In this document: piece by piece, positions 14,245 through 24,066 of the stretch
How the letters are laid out: every line of letters starts with the position of its first letter
Position numbering within the stretch: the first letter of the stretch is position 1
Assembly (NCBI RefSeq): GCF_042682745.1
Contig: NZ_JBHUIO010000002.1
Location: forward strand, 1 to 64,000
Source of the DNA: Tumebacillus_A lipolyticus
GTDB taxonomy: Bacteria > Bacillota > Bacilli > Tumebacillales > Tumebacillaceae
Direction: 5' to 3'
Length of the DNA stretch: 64,000 nucleotides
The notes under the pieces: generated by a model
Database searches by the model: none
The model's input: the letters and a program-made list of their open reading frames with translations, nothing else
Told to the model about the DNA's origin: nothing
Translations under genes and position numbers: made by a program

Positions 14245-14853
14245 ATGAGTCTGGAGCTGTTGCTTGGATGGATTGGGCAGTACGGCTATCTGGCGCTATT
14301 TTTCGCCCTTTGGCTCGGCATCATCGGGCTGCCGATCCCCGATGAGAGTGTGGTGATGGCTGGCGGGTTCGTCGCGTCAACCGGGCTGTTGCACAGCGTG
14401 CCCGCCTTTTTGCTGACCTATCTCGGCGTCGTCTCGGGCCTTTCGCTCGGCTATCTGATCGGTCGGCGGGCAGGGGCGCCGATACTCGACAAGATCGGCA
14501 GCAAGCCGAAATGGGCTAAGCACCTAGCAAGCTCCCAACGGCTGCTCCGCCGCTATGGCCCGGCTGCGCTCTGCGTGTCCTACTTGTTGCCGGTGGTGCG
14601 GCACATCGTGCCTTATCTGGTCGGGGCAGGCAAGATGAGCTTTGCCCGCTATGCGCTCTATTCCTACACGAGCGGGCTGATCTGGACCTCGCTCTATTTT
14701 GCCCTCGGCTATCTGTTTGGCGGATATGCGGAAGCGATCGCGTCTGCCGTCACCACCTACGGCATGTATGCGCTCTATGCGTTGCTTGGCGCAGGTGCGA
14801 TCCTGTTTGTGGTTTCAAGGAGGGAGTTCCTTTGGAAAAAGAGACGATATTGA
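14245..14853 (+). CDS. DedA-family membrane protein
   Basis: 202 residues from the ATG at 14245 behind GAGGGGGAG. DedA features are FGALWLGIIGLPIPDE-like FALWLGIIGLPIPDESVVMAGG, the G-x-x-x-G rich LGVVSGLSLGYLIGRRAG, and the ERYGP-type RRYGPAALCVSYLLPVVRHIVPYLVGAG. About five membrane segments. DedA proteins are implicated in recycling undecaprenyl phosphate or scrambling phospholipids and in envelope homeostasis. The last 22 bases overlap the response regulator start, so translation is likely coupled. Confidence 0.88.
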   Translation: MSLELLLGWIGQYGYLALFFALWLGIIGLPIPDESVVMAGGFVASTGLLHSVPAFLLTYLGVVSGLSLGYLIGRRAGAPILDKIGSKPKWAKHLASSQRLLRRYGPAALCVSYLLPVVRHIVPYLVGAGKMSFARYALYSYTSGLIWTSLYFALGYLFGGYAEAIASAVTTYGMYALYALLGAGAILFVVSRREFLWKKRRY

Positions 14854-15533
14854 TCGTCGATGATGAAAGAGAGATTCGCAATCTGATCGAGATCTATCTT
14901 AAAAACGAAGGGTATCAGGTGCTGCAAGCGGAGGATGGTCAACAGGCGATCGACCTGCTCGAAAATACGGATGTCGACCTGATCATCCTCGATATCATGA
15001 TGCCTACACTAGATGGACTGACCTTTACTTTACAAGTCCGCGAGCAAAAAGACATGCCGATCATCATGCTCTCCGCCAAGTCGCAAGATCTGGACAAGAT
15101 CCACGGGCTCAGCACCGGAGCGGACGACTATATGACCAAGCCGTTCAATCCGCTTGAACTGATCGCTCGCGTGAAATCCCAATTGCGCCGCTATGTGCGG
15201 ATCAACAGAGCGCCCGTTCAGCCCAGACAGGAGAATGAGATCGAGCTGGACGATCTGCTGATCAACACCGCGACGCACGAAGTTCGCGTCGGCGGGCGGG
15301 ACGTGCGACTCACACCGACCGAGTTTGACATCTTGGAGTTGCTCGCTCGCAACCGCGGCATGGTGTTCAGCGCGAAGCACATCTATGAAAAAGTGTGGAA
15401 AGAGCCGTTTTATCGCTCCGACAACACGGTGATGGTCCACATTCGAAAAATCAGGGAAAAGATCGAAGAGAACAGTCGCAAGCCGAAGTATATCAAAACG
15501 GTGTGGGGAGTGGGATACAAAATTGAGACGTAG
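14832..15533 (+). CDS. OmpR/PhoB-family response regulator
   Basis: 233 residues starting with TTG at 14832, with AAGGAGGG 5-12 bases upstream inside the dedA gene. Receiver domain residues 1-118: acidic pocket IVDDE, phosphoacceptor Asp in LIILDIMMP, switch Ser in MLSAKS, Lys in MTKPF. Winged-helix DNA-binding domain from about residue 130: LTPTEFDILELLARN, then VMVHIRKIREKI and IKTVWGVGYKIE. It overlaps the sensor kinase by 11 bases. Being coupled to dedA suggests the pair senses envelope stress. Confidence 0.93.
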   Translation: MEKETILIVDDEREIRNLIEIYLKNEGYQVLQAEDGQQAIDLLENTDVDLIILDIMMPTLDGLTFTLQVREQKDMPIIMLSAKSQDLDKIHGLSTGADDYMTKPFNPLELIARVKSQLRRYVRINRAPVQPRQENEIELDDLLINTATHEVRVGGRDVRLTPTEFDILELLARNRGMVFSAKHIYEKVWKEPFYRSDNTVMVHIRKIREKIEENSRKPKYIKTVWGVGYKIET

Positions 15534-17025
15534 ACTGGTCGGCCTGATCAAGAATCTCGTCAAGCGTGTTCAGCGAAGTCTGCGGACTCAACTGATCCTG
15601 ACCTTTGTGTTCTGTTTGGCGTTTGCGGCTGCCATCGAGATCGTGATCATCCAGCTGCTTGAGGACAAGTTTGCCAGTCGCTACGTCGAAACGTATACCG
15701 GAATGAAGGAAATGGAGCATCAGACCCAGCATTTAGCGGGTGTGATCAACCGGGTGCAAGAATTGTATCCGCTCGATCCGGCGAGCCAAAAGAGCGAAAT
15801 TCAAAACCTGCTGAACGACGGAGAGCGCGACACTCTGGCGAATACGGCAACTTTTCGCATCGTCGATGAGAAGGGCGAAGTGATGATCAGATCGGAAAAC
15901 GCGAGTCGGGAAAGCGTAAACTTATCCGATCTGTTGCGCCGAGTGATGGAGCAGCGCAACCAAACTCAATTTTTAGATCAAACGTCAGCCTTCGTCACCC
16001 TGTATCCGGTCGAATTTGTGGACAAGGAAGCCTATCTGATCTGCACGGGCATTCCCAGAGAGGAAGTGCAACAGGGGGAGAAGTTCACCGAGGCAGGGGC
16101 GTTGCTGTTCGTCGTCATCTTTCTGTTTTTGTTCTATCAGATCACCAAGCGCAAGACAGACTATATCGAAGAGCTGTCGCGCGAGCTGAAGGTGATCTCC
16201 CAAGGAAAGCTCGGCCATCGCGTCCGCAAAAGGGGAGAAGATGAGCTTGGCATCCTCGCACACAGCATCAATCAGATGGCGGAGGATCTGGAGGCGAAGA
16301 TCGAAGAAGAGCGGAAGGCGGAGCGGTTGAAAAACGAGCTGATCTCCAACGTGTCCCACGATCTGCGCACGCCGCTCACCTCGATCATCGGCTATCTGCG
16401 CTTGCTGCACGAGGGTCGTGCGAAGACGTCGGAAGAACAGCGGGAATATTTGCGCATCGCCTTTGGGAAGTCGGAGCAGTTGCAGCGACTGGTGGAAGAC
16501 CTGTTCGAGTACACCAAGCTGTCCCATCATGACGTTCGGTTGGCCAAGCAGATCGTCTCGCTCAATGAGCTGGTCGGTCAGATCAGCGAAGAGTATGTGC
16601 CGCTGCTGGAGGAGAGCGAGCTGCAATTGGTCAGCAAGCTGTCCGAACGGGAGCTCTCGGTCGATCTCGATCCGGAGAAGATGGTTCGCGTCTTCGAAAA
16701 CCTGCTGATCAATGCGATCAAGTACAGCCACAAGCCGAGCGTGGTGGAGCTTTGTTTGCAAGAGCAAGACGGAGGTGCCTTGCTCCTGTTGCGAAACAGG
16801 GGAGACGACATCGCACAAGAACAGTTGGAACGCCTCTTCGAGCGCTTTTATCGGCTGGATCAGTCTCGCTCGACAGACAGTGGCGGATCGGGCCTCGGCC
16901 TTGCGATCAGCAAGAGCATCGTCGATCTGCACGGCGGGAAGGTCTGGGCGACGAGCAACGCGGGTGTGATCACGTTTTACGTATGGTTGCCAGTGGCAGA
17001 ACCACAAGCGGAGCGGCAGTTGTGA
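15523..17025 (+). CDS. Membrane sensor histidine kinase, partner of the preceding regulator
   Basis: 500 residues with a TTG start at 15523 inside the regulator's last codons (GGGAG upstream). Transmembrane segment 1 is at about residues 22-45 (LILTFVFCLAFAAAIEIVII), an extracytoplasmic sensing region follows to about 183, and segment 2 is ALLFVVIFLFLFY. Then come a HAMP linker, HisKA with H-box NVSHDLRTPLTSIIGY (His near 278), and HATPase with ENLLINAIKYS (N box), FYRLDQSR (F box) and GGSGLGLAISKSIV (G box). Overlap with the regulator implies stoichiometric coupled translation. Confidence 0.93.
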   Translation: MRRRLVGLIKNLVKRVQRSLRTQLILTFVFCLAFAAAIEIVIIQLLEDKFASRYVETYTGMKEMEHQTQHLAGVINRVQELYPLDPASQKSEIQNLLNDGERDTLANTATFRIVDEKGEVMIRSENASRESVNLSDLLRRVMEQRNQTQFLDQTSAFVTLYPVEFVDKEAYLICTGIPREEVQQGEKFTEAGALLFVVIFLFLFYQITKRKTDYIEELSRELKVISQGKLGHRVRKRGEDELGILAHSINQMAEDLEAKIEEERKAERLKNELISNVSHDLRTPLTSIIGYLRLLHEGRAKTSEEQREYLRIAFGKSEQLQRLVEDLFEYTKLSHHDVRLAKQIVSLNELVGQISEEYVPLLEESELQLVSKLSERELSVDLDPEKMVRVFENLLINAIKYSHKPSVVELCLQEQDGGALLLLRNRGDDIAQEQLERLFERFYRLDQSRSTDSGGSGLGLAISKSIVDLHGGKVWATSNAGVITFYVWLPVAEPQAERQL

Positions 17026-17173
17026 ACGTTCGTCCACTCGGATCGTCGCATCAGGACCTGATGATATTGGCAGGTGTGTCAGAGCGGTGAAACGAGAATC
17101 CTACCACTGTATTTCCCTCTCGAATTTCGATATAATGGCATTTAGTCATGGAAGAAAGAGAAAGGGGATTTGT

Positions 17174-18646
17174 ATGAGCGCAAACAATGAGGGATTCATT
17201 CATATAGACGACCTTGACCAGCATGCTGCCGATACGCATCGACCGACGATCGCAGAGCGCCAGCGCGTCGACTATCGCGAGATCGCGAAGGAAGTCGGAC
17301 GTCTGGGCGAAGGGAAATCATACTTCATCCGCACGCATGGCTGTCAGATGAACGAACACGATACGGAGATCATGTCTGGCATGTTGGAGGAGATGGGCTA
17401 CCGTCCGGCTAAAGACATGCTCGATGCCGATTTTATCCTCTACAACACATGTGCGGTCCGGGAAAACGCGGAGGTCAAAGTCTGGGGAAACCTCGGGACT
17501 TTGAAACCGCTGAAAGCAAAAAATCCGAACTTGATCATCGGCCTCTGTGGCTGTATGGCACAGGAGGACGTTGTGCGCGAGCGCATTCGCGTCACACATC
17601 CGCATGTGGACATCGTGTTCGGAACGCATAACGTCCACGTGTTGCCGAGCTTGATCGAACAGGCGCACCACAGCAAAGAGACGATCTTCGACGTATGGGA
17701 TGCTGCTCACGAAGGCACGATCGAAAACCTGCCAAAAGTTCGCAAGGACGATGTGCGCGCCTGGGTGAACATCCAATATGGCTGCAACAAATTCTGCACC
17801 TACTGCATCGTGCCGTTCACTCGCGGGGAAGAGCGCTCCCGCCTGCCAGAAGATGTGGTCGAGGAGATCAAGCAGTTGGCAGAAGAAGGCTATAAGGAGA
17901 TCACCTTGCTCGGCCAAAACGTCAACGATTACGGTCTCGACCTCGGCAATGTCGATTTTGCCGATCTGCTCGAACTGGTCGCACAGGTGGAAGGGATCGA
18001 GCGCATTCGCTTCACCACCTCCAACCCGTGGAACTTTACCGACAAGCTGATCGATACGATCGCCCGCCACAAGAAGATTCCGAACTACATTCATCTGCCG
18101 GTGCAGTCGGGCTCTTCGCAAGTTTTGCGCCGCATGAAGCGCGGCTATACGCGCGAGGAATATCTCGATCTGGTCAACCGGATTCGCACGCGCATCCCCG
18201 ATGTGGCGTTGACCACCGACATCATCGTCGGTTTCCCCGGCGAGACGGAAGAGCAGTTCCAAGAGACCGTATCGCTGCTGGAAGAGGTGCGCTATGAAGG
18301 CGCGTACACGTTCGTCTACTCGCCGCGCGCCGGGACGCCAGCAACTCGCCTGCAAGACGATGTGACGGAAGCGGAAAAGAAACAGCGCCTTTATCGCCTA
18401 AACGAAGTGCAAGATCGAATCTCCTTCGAACAGAACCAAAAGCTGGTCGGCCAAGTGTTGGAAGTGCTGATCGACGGGAAGTCGAAAACGAACGCAGAAG
18501 TGCTGCAAGCTCGTTCCGAGTCGAACAAACTGGTTCATCTCACCGGCGCTGACGAACTGGTCGGCCAACTGGTTCATGTGAAGATCACCGAAGCGAAGAC
18601 ATGGTATCTGCGCGGAGAAGCGCTGCCGCAGGGGGTGCAAGTATGA
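17174..18646 (+). CDS. miaB: tRNA-2-methylthio-N6-dimethylallyladenosine synthase
   Basis: 490 residues from the ATG at 17174 (MSANNEGFIHIDDL), with AAAGGGGA upstream and TATAAT at 17131-17136. The N-terminal MTTase domain has three Fe-S cysteines (RTHGCQMNEHD, NTCAVRENAE, GLCGCMAQE). The radical-SAM motif is NKFCTYCIVPFTRG preceded by GC, and the C-terminal TRAM domain ends in VHVKITEAKTWYLRGE. It adds the methylthio group to i6A37 in tRNAs reading UNN codons, the step after MiaA (encoded at 24858). The gene overlaps ricA by four bases (ATGA), as in the ymcB-ymcA arrangement of Bacillus. Confidence 0.97.
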   Translation: MSANNEGFIHIDDLDQHAADTHRPTIAERQRVDYREIAKEVGRLGEGKSYFIRTHGCQMNEHDTEIMSGMLEEMGYRPAKDMLDADFILYNTCAVRENAEVKVWGNLGTLKPLKAKNPNLIIGLCGCMAQEDVVRERIRVTHPHVDIVFGTHNVHVLPSLIEQAHHSKETIFDVWDAAHEGTIENLPKVRKDDVRAWVNIQYGCNKFCTYCIVPFTRGEERSRLPEDVVEEIKQLAEEGYKEITLLGQNVNDYGLDLGNVDFADLLELVAQVEGIERIRFTTSNPWNFTDKLIDTIARHKKIPNYIHLPVQSGSSQVLRRMKRGYTREEYLDLVNRIRTRIPDVALTTDIIVGFPGETEEQFQETVSLLEEVRYEGAYTFVYSPRAGTPATRLQDDVTEAEKKQRLYRLNEVQDRISFEQNQKLVGQVLEVLIDGKSKTNAEVLQARSESNKLVHLTGADELVGQLVHVKITEAKTWYLRGEALPQGVQV

Positions 18647-19062
18647 GCGACATTCTCACCGCACACAAAGAGCTGAGCGAGCGCGCCGCACAGATCGGCG
18701 AAATGGTCACGAAGTCGCTTGAGATGTCGATCTTCAAGCAGGCGGAGCGCGATCTGCAAAAGCATCAGGAAGCGCAAGATCTGATCGCAGACCTTCAGCA
18801 AAAGCAAGCGCAAGGCAGCGAGGTCGATCATCTGCTCGACCGTCTGGAAGGGCTCGATGTGGTGCGCCACTTCACGGTGGCCCAACAGGGGCTGTCCGAT
18901 GTGGTCGCCCATGTGACCAAGATTCTGACCGCAACGCTGTCCGACCGCCTCGACATCTTGCTGGAACAGCAAGGGGGTTGCGGCTCCTGCCCATCGACCG
19001 GCTGTGATGGCACATCTGGAAATGCCGGCTGTGAAGGCGGTTCGACCTCCTGTCACGCGTAA
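18643..19062 (+). CDS. ricA: RicA (YmcA)-like YlbF/YmcA-family protein with Cys-rich tail
   Basis: 139 residues from the ATG at 18643 overlapping the miaB stop. Residues 1-110 are an all-helical YlbF/YmcA domain (ILTAHKELSERAAQIGEMVTKSLE and onward). The tail GGCGSCPSTGCDGTSGNAGC, plus two more Cys, gives six cysteines in about 28 residues. In Bacillus subtilis YmcA acts with YlbF and YaaT in a complex carrying Fe-S clusters that affects RNase Y, sporulation, competence and biofilm formation. The assignment as RicA rests on synteny with miaB. cotE, which lies between ymcA and mutS in Bacillus, is absent here. Confidence 0.82.
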   Translation: MSDILTAHKELSERAAQIGEMVTKSLEMSIFKQAERDLQKHQEAQDLIADLQQKQAQGSEVDHLLDRLEGLDVVRHFTVAQQGLSDVVAHVTKILTATLSDRLDILLEQQGGCGSCPSTGCDGTSGNAGCEGGSTSCHA

Positions 19063-19077
19063 TGCATGTACGAACGG

Positions 19078-19115
19078 AAAAGTCTGATCCCTCTGCAGAG
19101 GGATCAGACTTTTTG
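19078..19115 (+). terminator. Terminator of miaB-ricA
   Basis: A perfect palindrome with arms AAAAGTCTGATCCCTCTG and its complement ends in TTTTT, then GCTTGCAG. Confidence 0.85.
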
Positions 19116-19191
19116 CTTGCAGCAGAAGAGGACTTCTCTTCCTGACATTTGTTATAATGGACAGGAATGTGAGGAGAGCGGGAGGATATGA

Positions 19192-21939
19192 ATGGCTAAG
19201 TACACACCGATGATGCAACAGTATATGGACACAAAAGCGCAAGTGCCTGATGCGTTGCTGTTTTTCCGTCTCGGCGACTTTTATGAGCTGTTTTTTGACG
19301 ATGCGGTGGCAGCTGCGCGCGAGTTAGAAATCACGCTGACCGGACGGGCTGGCGGATCGGATGAAAAGATCCCGATGTGTGGAGTGCCCCATCATTCGGC
19401 AGAAAACTATATTTTGCGCTTGGTGGAAAAAGGGTACAAAGTGGCGATCTGCGACCAGGTGGAAGACGCGTCCGCAGCGAAAGGGATCGTGCGCCGCGAG
19501 ATCGTGCGCGTGGTGACACCGGGCACGGTGATGGAGAGCAAAGCGCTTCAAGAGAAGGCCAACCTCTATCTGGCGGCGGTCACCGCGAAGGACGGCGCTT
19601 ATGGCTTGGCGTTTTGCGACCTGTCGACCGGGGAGCTGTCTGTCGTCGAGCATGAGGATGAGCAAGCGATGTTCGATGAGATGATGCGCTTCCAACCGGC
19701 CGAAGTGGTCGTTCCAGCTGGTGAAGAACAGAGCGAGTATGCCCTGACGATCAAGGAGCTTTTGCGCACCGTCTTGACCGCAGCAGGCGAGAAGACACAT
19801 CGCCAGGACCGGGCGAGCGAAGCGCTGCTCGGACATTTTGGCGTGATCTCCGTCGATTCGTTCGGCTTGGCACAGCACCCGCTCGCCATATCGGCTGCCG
19901 GCATGCTGCTCACCTATCTGTTGTCGACGCAAAAGCGCAGTCTAGGTCACTTGAAGATGCCTTCCTATATCACCAGCGACGAATATATGACGCTTGATTC
20001 GTTCTCGCGTCGCAACTTGGAGCTGATCGAGACGCTTCGCGACAAGAGCAAGCACGGGGCGCTGTTAGGGCTGCTCGATGAGACGGTGACCGCGATGGGC
20101 GGTCGGCTGCTGCGCCGTTTTGTGGAGCGGCCGCTGGCGAACAAGCGGCGGATCGAGGAGCGCCTTGACTCGGTAGAAGAACTGCACGACCACCTGCTGC
20201 TGCGGGAGGATGTGCGCCAACTGCTCAATCTGGTCTACGATCTGGAGCGCTTGGTGGCGCGGGTCGCGTACGGGTCTGCCAATGCGCGGGATCTGCAGGC
20301 GATCGGCTCGTCGCTGTCGATCTTGCCCGACCTGAAGGAGCGGCTGGGGGGGACGGCTGCTACACTGCTGACCAGCATCGCGGAGGGGATCGTCGACTTC
20401 GCTCCGCTCGTCGATCTGATCGAGCGCGCTGTCGTGGACGAGCCACCTGTGTCGGTGCGAGATGGGGGCGTGATTCGCGACGGATTTGACCCCTATTTGG
20501 ATACGCTGAAGCAGGCTAGCCGTGAAGGAAAGCGCTGGATTGCCAACTTGGAAGCTGCGGAGCGCGAGAAGACGGGCATCAAGTCGCTCAAAGTCGGATT
20601 CAATAAAGTGTTTGGCTATTATATCGAGGTGTCGCGCGCCAATGTGCAATATGTGCCGGATACCTACGAGCGCAAGCAGACGCTGACCAACGGGGAGCGC
20701 TATGTGACGCCTGAGCTCAAGGAGAAGGAATCGTTGATCCTCGAAGCGGAAGAGAAGCTGATCGACCTGGAATACCAGACGTTCGTCAAGGTGCGCGATG
20801 AGGTGGCCTCCTGGCTTGCCAACATTCAGCTGGCTGCCGAGTCGATCGCTTTGGTCGACGTGTTGCAGTCGCTCGCGACCGTGTCGAGCAAGCGCCGCTA
20901 CGTGCGACCTGAGATCATGACGGACGACCGCATCGAGATCATCGAAGGGCGGCATCCGGTGGTCGAGGCGATGCTAAAAGGGGAGCCGTTCGTCGCCAAC
21001 GACACGGTGCTCGACAACGGAAGCAACCAGATCTCGCTGATCACCGGCCCGAACATGGCGGGGAAATCGACCTACATGCGCCAGGTGGCGCTGATCGTGC
21101 TGCTCGCTCAGATCGGGAGCTTTGTGCCGGCAGATCGAGCGCAGATCGGGATCGTCGATCGCGTCTTCACCCGCATCGGGGCGTCTGACGATCTCGCAGG
21201 TGGTCAGTCGACCTTTATGGTCGAGATGGTGGAACTGGCCAACATCTTGCATCATGCCACGCCAAAAAGCTTGATCATCCTCGACGAGATCGGGCGGGGA
21301 ACCTCGACGTTCGATGGGATCTCGATCGCACAGGCGGTGGTGGAGTTTCTGCACGAAAACCCGCAGGTGGGTGCCAAGACGCTGTTCGCCACCCATTACC
21401 ATGAGCTGACAACGTTTACCGAATCGTTTGCAGGCGTGCGCCACTATTCGACGCACGTGCAGGAAAAAGGCGAGGGGATCGTCTTTTTGCGGAAGATTCT
21501 CCCCCAAGCGGCAGACCGCTCCTACGGGATTCAAGTGGCGAAGCTGGCCGGGCTGCCGCAGGAAGTTTTGGCGCGAGCGCGCGAAATTCTTGCGGAGCTT
21601 GAACAGGGGAAGTCTGATGTGCGACCGACAGGGTATGCACAGCCCGATCCGCTCGGCGGTGCGATGATCTTGCGCGAAGAGCCTGTGGCAGCCGCACAGG
21701 TGGAGACAGAAGATGAGGGACGGTCAGTTGCGCCAGAGGCGGTGCAGAAGGGCAAGAAGCGGGCAGGGAAAGAGAAGGATGATTCTTCTACCCTGCAGCT
21801 GTCCCTGTTTGGCGATGCGACGCTGGAGCATGAGATCGTCGAGAAGCTGCGCAGCGTCGATGTGATGAGATTGACGCCGCTCGATGCGATCAACCTGATC
21901 TACCAGCTTCACCAAAAAGCGAGGGGTGGTGCGGAATAG
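19192..21939 (+). CDS. mutS: DNA mismatch recognition protein MutS
   Basis: 915 residues, full family length plus a C-terminal extension. The mismatch-reading Phe-x-Glu is in LGDFYELFF near residue 30. Walker A is GPNMAGKSTYM near residue 617, Walker B is LIILDEIGRGTSTFDG, and the switch is in FATHYHELT. An insertion-rich C-terminal segment (about 790-880, EEPVAAAQVETEDEGRSV) precedes the dimerising tail. Start ATG at 19192 behind GGGAGGA; TATAAT at 19153-19158 suggests a promoter. It ends exactly one base before mutL, so both are co-translated as the mismatch repair operon. Confidence 0.97.
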   Translation: MAKYTPMMQQYMDTKAQVPDALLFFRLGDFYELFFDDAVAAARELEITLTGRAGGSDEKIPMCGVPHHSAENYILRLVEKGYKVAICDQVEDASAAKGIVRREIVRVVTPGTVMESKALQEKANLYLAAVTAKDGAYGLAFCDLSTGELSVVEHEDEQAMFDEMMRFQPAEVVVPAGEEQSEYALTIKELLRTVLTAAGEKTHRQDRASEALLGHFGVISVDSFGLAQHPLAISAAGMLLTYLLSTQKRSLGHLKMPSYITSDEYMTLDSFSRRNLELIETLRDKSKHGALLGLLDETVTAMGGRLLRRFVERPLANKRRIEERLDSVEELHDHLLLREDVRQLLNLVYDLERLVARVAYGSANARDLQAIGSSLSILPDLKERLGGTAATLLTSIAEGIVDFAPLVDLIERAVVDEPPVSVRDGGVIRDGFDPYLDTLKQASREGKRWIANLEAAEREKTGIKSLKVGFNKVFGYYIEVSRANVQYVPDTYERKQTLTNGERYVTPELKEKESLILEAEEKLIDLEYQTFVKVRDEVASWLANIQLAAESIALVDVLQSLATVSSKRRYVRPEIMTDDRIEIIEGRHPVVEAMLKGEPFVANDTVLDNGSNQISLITGPNMAGKSTYMRQVALIVLLAQIGSFVPADRAQIGIVDRVFTRIGASDDLAGGQSTFMVEMVELANILHHATPKSLIILDEIGRGTSTFDGISIAQAVVEFLHENPQVGAKTLFATHYHELTTFTESFAGVRHYSTHVQEKGEGIVFLRKILPQAADRSYGIQVAKLAGLPQEVLARAREILAELEQGKSDVRPTGYAQPDPLGGAMILREEPVAAAQVETEDEGRSVAPEAVQKGKKRAGKEKDDSSTLQLSLFGDATLEHEIVEKLRSVDVMRLTPLDAINLIYQLHQKARGGAE

Positions 21940-24066
21940 ATGGGAACGATTCAAACCTTGAGCGACCTGCTCGCCAACAAGATCGCAGCCGGTGAGGTGG
22001 TGGAGCGACCCGCCTCGGTGATCAAAGAGCTGCTGGAAAATGCGATCGATGCGCAGAGCTCGACGATCGCGGTGGAAATTGAGCAGGGCGGGCTTGACCT
22101 GATCAAAGTCTCCGATGATGGCATCGGCATGGGGACAGAAGATGCGCTCAAAGCGTTTGAGCGCCACGCGACGAGCAAGATTCGCACAGACAAAGATCTG
22201 TTTCGCATTCGGACGCTCGGCTTTCGAGGGGAGGCACTGCCTTCGATCGCCTCTGTCGCCAAGGTGGAAGTCAAGACACGAACCCAAGAGGCGAACGAGG
22301 GGATGCGGGTCGTGATCGAAGGTGGCAAACTGGTCGCCCATGAGGTGTGTGCGGCCAAAAAAGGGACGGAGATCGCCGTTCGCGATCTGTTTTATAACAC
22401 GCCAGCGCGATTGAAATATCTAAAGTCGATCCAGACGGAGCTCGGGCATGTGCTCGACTATGTGAACCGCATGGCGCTCGCCCATCCGCACATCTCGTTT
22501 CGCCTGTACCACAACGGGCGGCAGGTGATTCAAACGCCGGGCGATGGGAAGCTGCTCCACGCGGTGGCGGCGATCTATGGAAGCGACCTCGCGCGGCAGA
22601 TGGTACAGGTGCAATGGGAGACGTACGACTACAAGATCGAAGGCGTCGCCGGCTTCCCTGAGCTAAACCGCGCCAATCGCAATCATTGTTCGTTTTTCAT
22701 CAATGGGCGGTTTGTGAAAAGCTACCAGCTGCTCAACGCGGTGCAGTCAGCCTACCACACTTTGCTTCCGATCAATCGCTATCCGGTGGTCGTGCTGTCC
22801 CTGACGCTCGATCCGGGACTTGTCGATGTGAACGTCCATCCGAACAAGTTGGAAGTTCGCTTTTCGCAGGAAAAAGATGTGATGGCGGCCGTGCAACAGG
22901 CGGTGGAAGAAGCGTTAAAGGGTCAGACCTTTATTCCGAAGGCCACCGCCAAGTCGTACCAGAATGAACCGAAGGAAAAGATGTTGCAGGAGAAGATGGA
23001 CCTGCGGGTGATCTCGCCGCCGAGGCAGGAGTCGGAGCCGCCGGACAACGTCCGCCCGAGCGCGTCAGCAGGGGCAAACGGGCCGCGGTACAGAGAACCG
23101 CTTCCGCAAGGCGGTGCGCTCGTCCGCGAAACACCGTCCACTTTTTACGGTGCGAAAGAGCGGGAGCGAGACCAGCCGCTCTCCCGTCAGCAGGTGGAAG
23201 CTGCGCTCGGAGCATATAGTCGACCGGAAGCTGGTGAGAACGCAGATGTGAGCTCTCCAACTGCGGTGCAGGGGGCGGCGCCAGATGCGTTCGCCCGCGG
23301 GCAGGAAGCGAGTGCCGAGCTGCGAGCGCAGGAGAGCAGCTCGCACCGCATGGAGCGATCGGCAGGGCAGATCGATTCGAGCAACTCGGCGATCGATGAG
23401 CGACAGGATGTTAGCGTCAACGATATGCGCGAGGGCACGATCGAGAGCGAGGAGCGTGCAGGGGAGCGGGAACAGCGACCGAACTTGCCACAGTTTCAGC
23501 CGGTGGCGCAGGTGCTCGGCATGTACATCGTGGCGCAGGATGATACCGGCTTGTATCTGATCGACCAACATGCGGCGCATGAGAAAGTGCTGTTTGAAAA
23601 GTTTTCACAAAAGCTGTCGACAAGGCAAATTCGTCCGCTTCCGCTGCTGGTACCGCTGACGCTCGAACTGACAGCCGCAGAGTCGGCGAGGCTGGAAGAG
23701 AAGATCGGAGCGCTCGCCGAATGTCAGATCGAAGTGGAGAGCTTCGGCGACAGAACGTTCCTGATCCGCTCGGTGCCAGACATCTGGGAAGGGCTGCCCA
23801 CGCAAGGGCTGTTGCAAGAGCTGATCGACGAATTGCTGCAAGAGGGCAGCACGAAAAATCCGTTGCAACTGATCGAGGACAAGGTGATCAGCAAAGCGTG
23901 CAAAGCGGCGATCAAAGCGAACCGCTGGTTGTCGATGCCGGAGATGATCGCCCTGTGCGACCAGCTGAGGGAATTAAAAAATCCGTTCACCTGCCCCCAC
24001 GGTCGACCGATCATCATCCACATGTCGACCTATGATCTGGAGAAGCAATTTAAAAGGGTGATGTAG
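21940..24066 (+). CDS. mutL: DNA mismatch repair endonuclease MutL
   Basis: 708 residues. GHKL ATPase: ELLENAIDAQS, DDGIGM, GFRGEALPSI. A linker of about 190 residues (330-520) is low-complexity. The C-terminal endonuclease domain has LIDQHAAHEKVLFE, the DQHA-x2-E-x4-E metal motif, and ends with CPHGRPIIIHM. It nicks the daughter strand after MutS signalling, as in organisms without MutH. The ATG directly abuts the mutS stop codon. The next gene begins at the following base. Confidence 0.97.
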   Translation: MGTIQTLSDLLANKIAAGEVVERPASVIKELLENAIDAQSSTIAVEIEQGGLDLIKVSDDGIGMGTEDALKAFERHATSKIRTDKDLFRIRTLGFRGEALPSIASVAKVEVKTRTQEANEGMRVVIEGGKLVAHEVCAAKKGTEIAVRDLFYNTPARLKYLKSIQTELGHVLDYVNRMALAHPHISFRLYHNGRQVIQTPGDGKLLHAVAAIYGSDLARQMVQVQWETYDYKIEGVAGFPELNRANRNHCSFFINGRFVKSYQLLNAVQSAYHTLLPINRYPVVVLSLTLDPGLVDVNVHPNKLEVRFSQEKDVMAAVQQAVEEALKGQTFIPKATAKSYQNEPKEKMLQEKMDLRVISPPRQESEPPDNVRPSASAGANGPRYREPLPQGGALVRETPSTFYGAKERERDQPLSRQQVEAALGAYSRPEAGENADVSSPTAVQGAAPDAFARGQEASAELRAQESSSHRMERSAGQIDSSNSAIDERQDVSVNDMREGTIESEERAGEREQRPNLPQFQPVAQVLGMYIVAQDDTGLYLIDQHAAHEKVLFEKFSQKLSTRQIRPLPLLVPLTLELTAAESARLEEKIGALAECQIEVESFGDRTFLIRSVPDIWEGLPTQGLLQELIDELLQEGSTKNPLQLIEDKVISKACKAAIKANRWLSMPEMIALCDQLRELKNPFTCPHGRPIIIHMSTYDLEKQFKRVM

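Noticed and set aside
17318..18355. Minus-strand open frame of 345 codons opposite miaB
   Set aside because: Shadow of miaB, whose radical-SAM and TRAM motifs occupy the plus strand.
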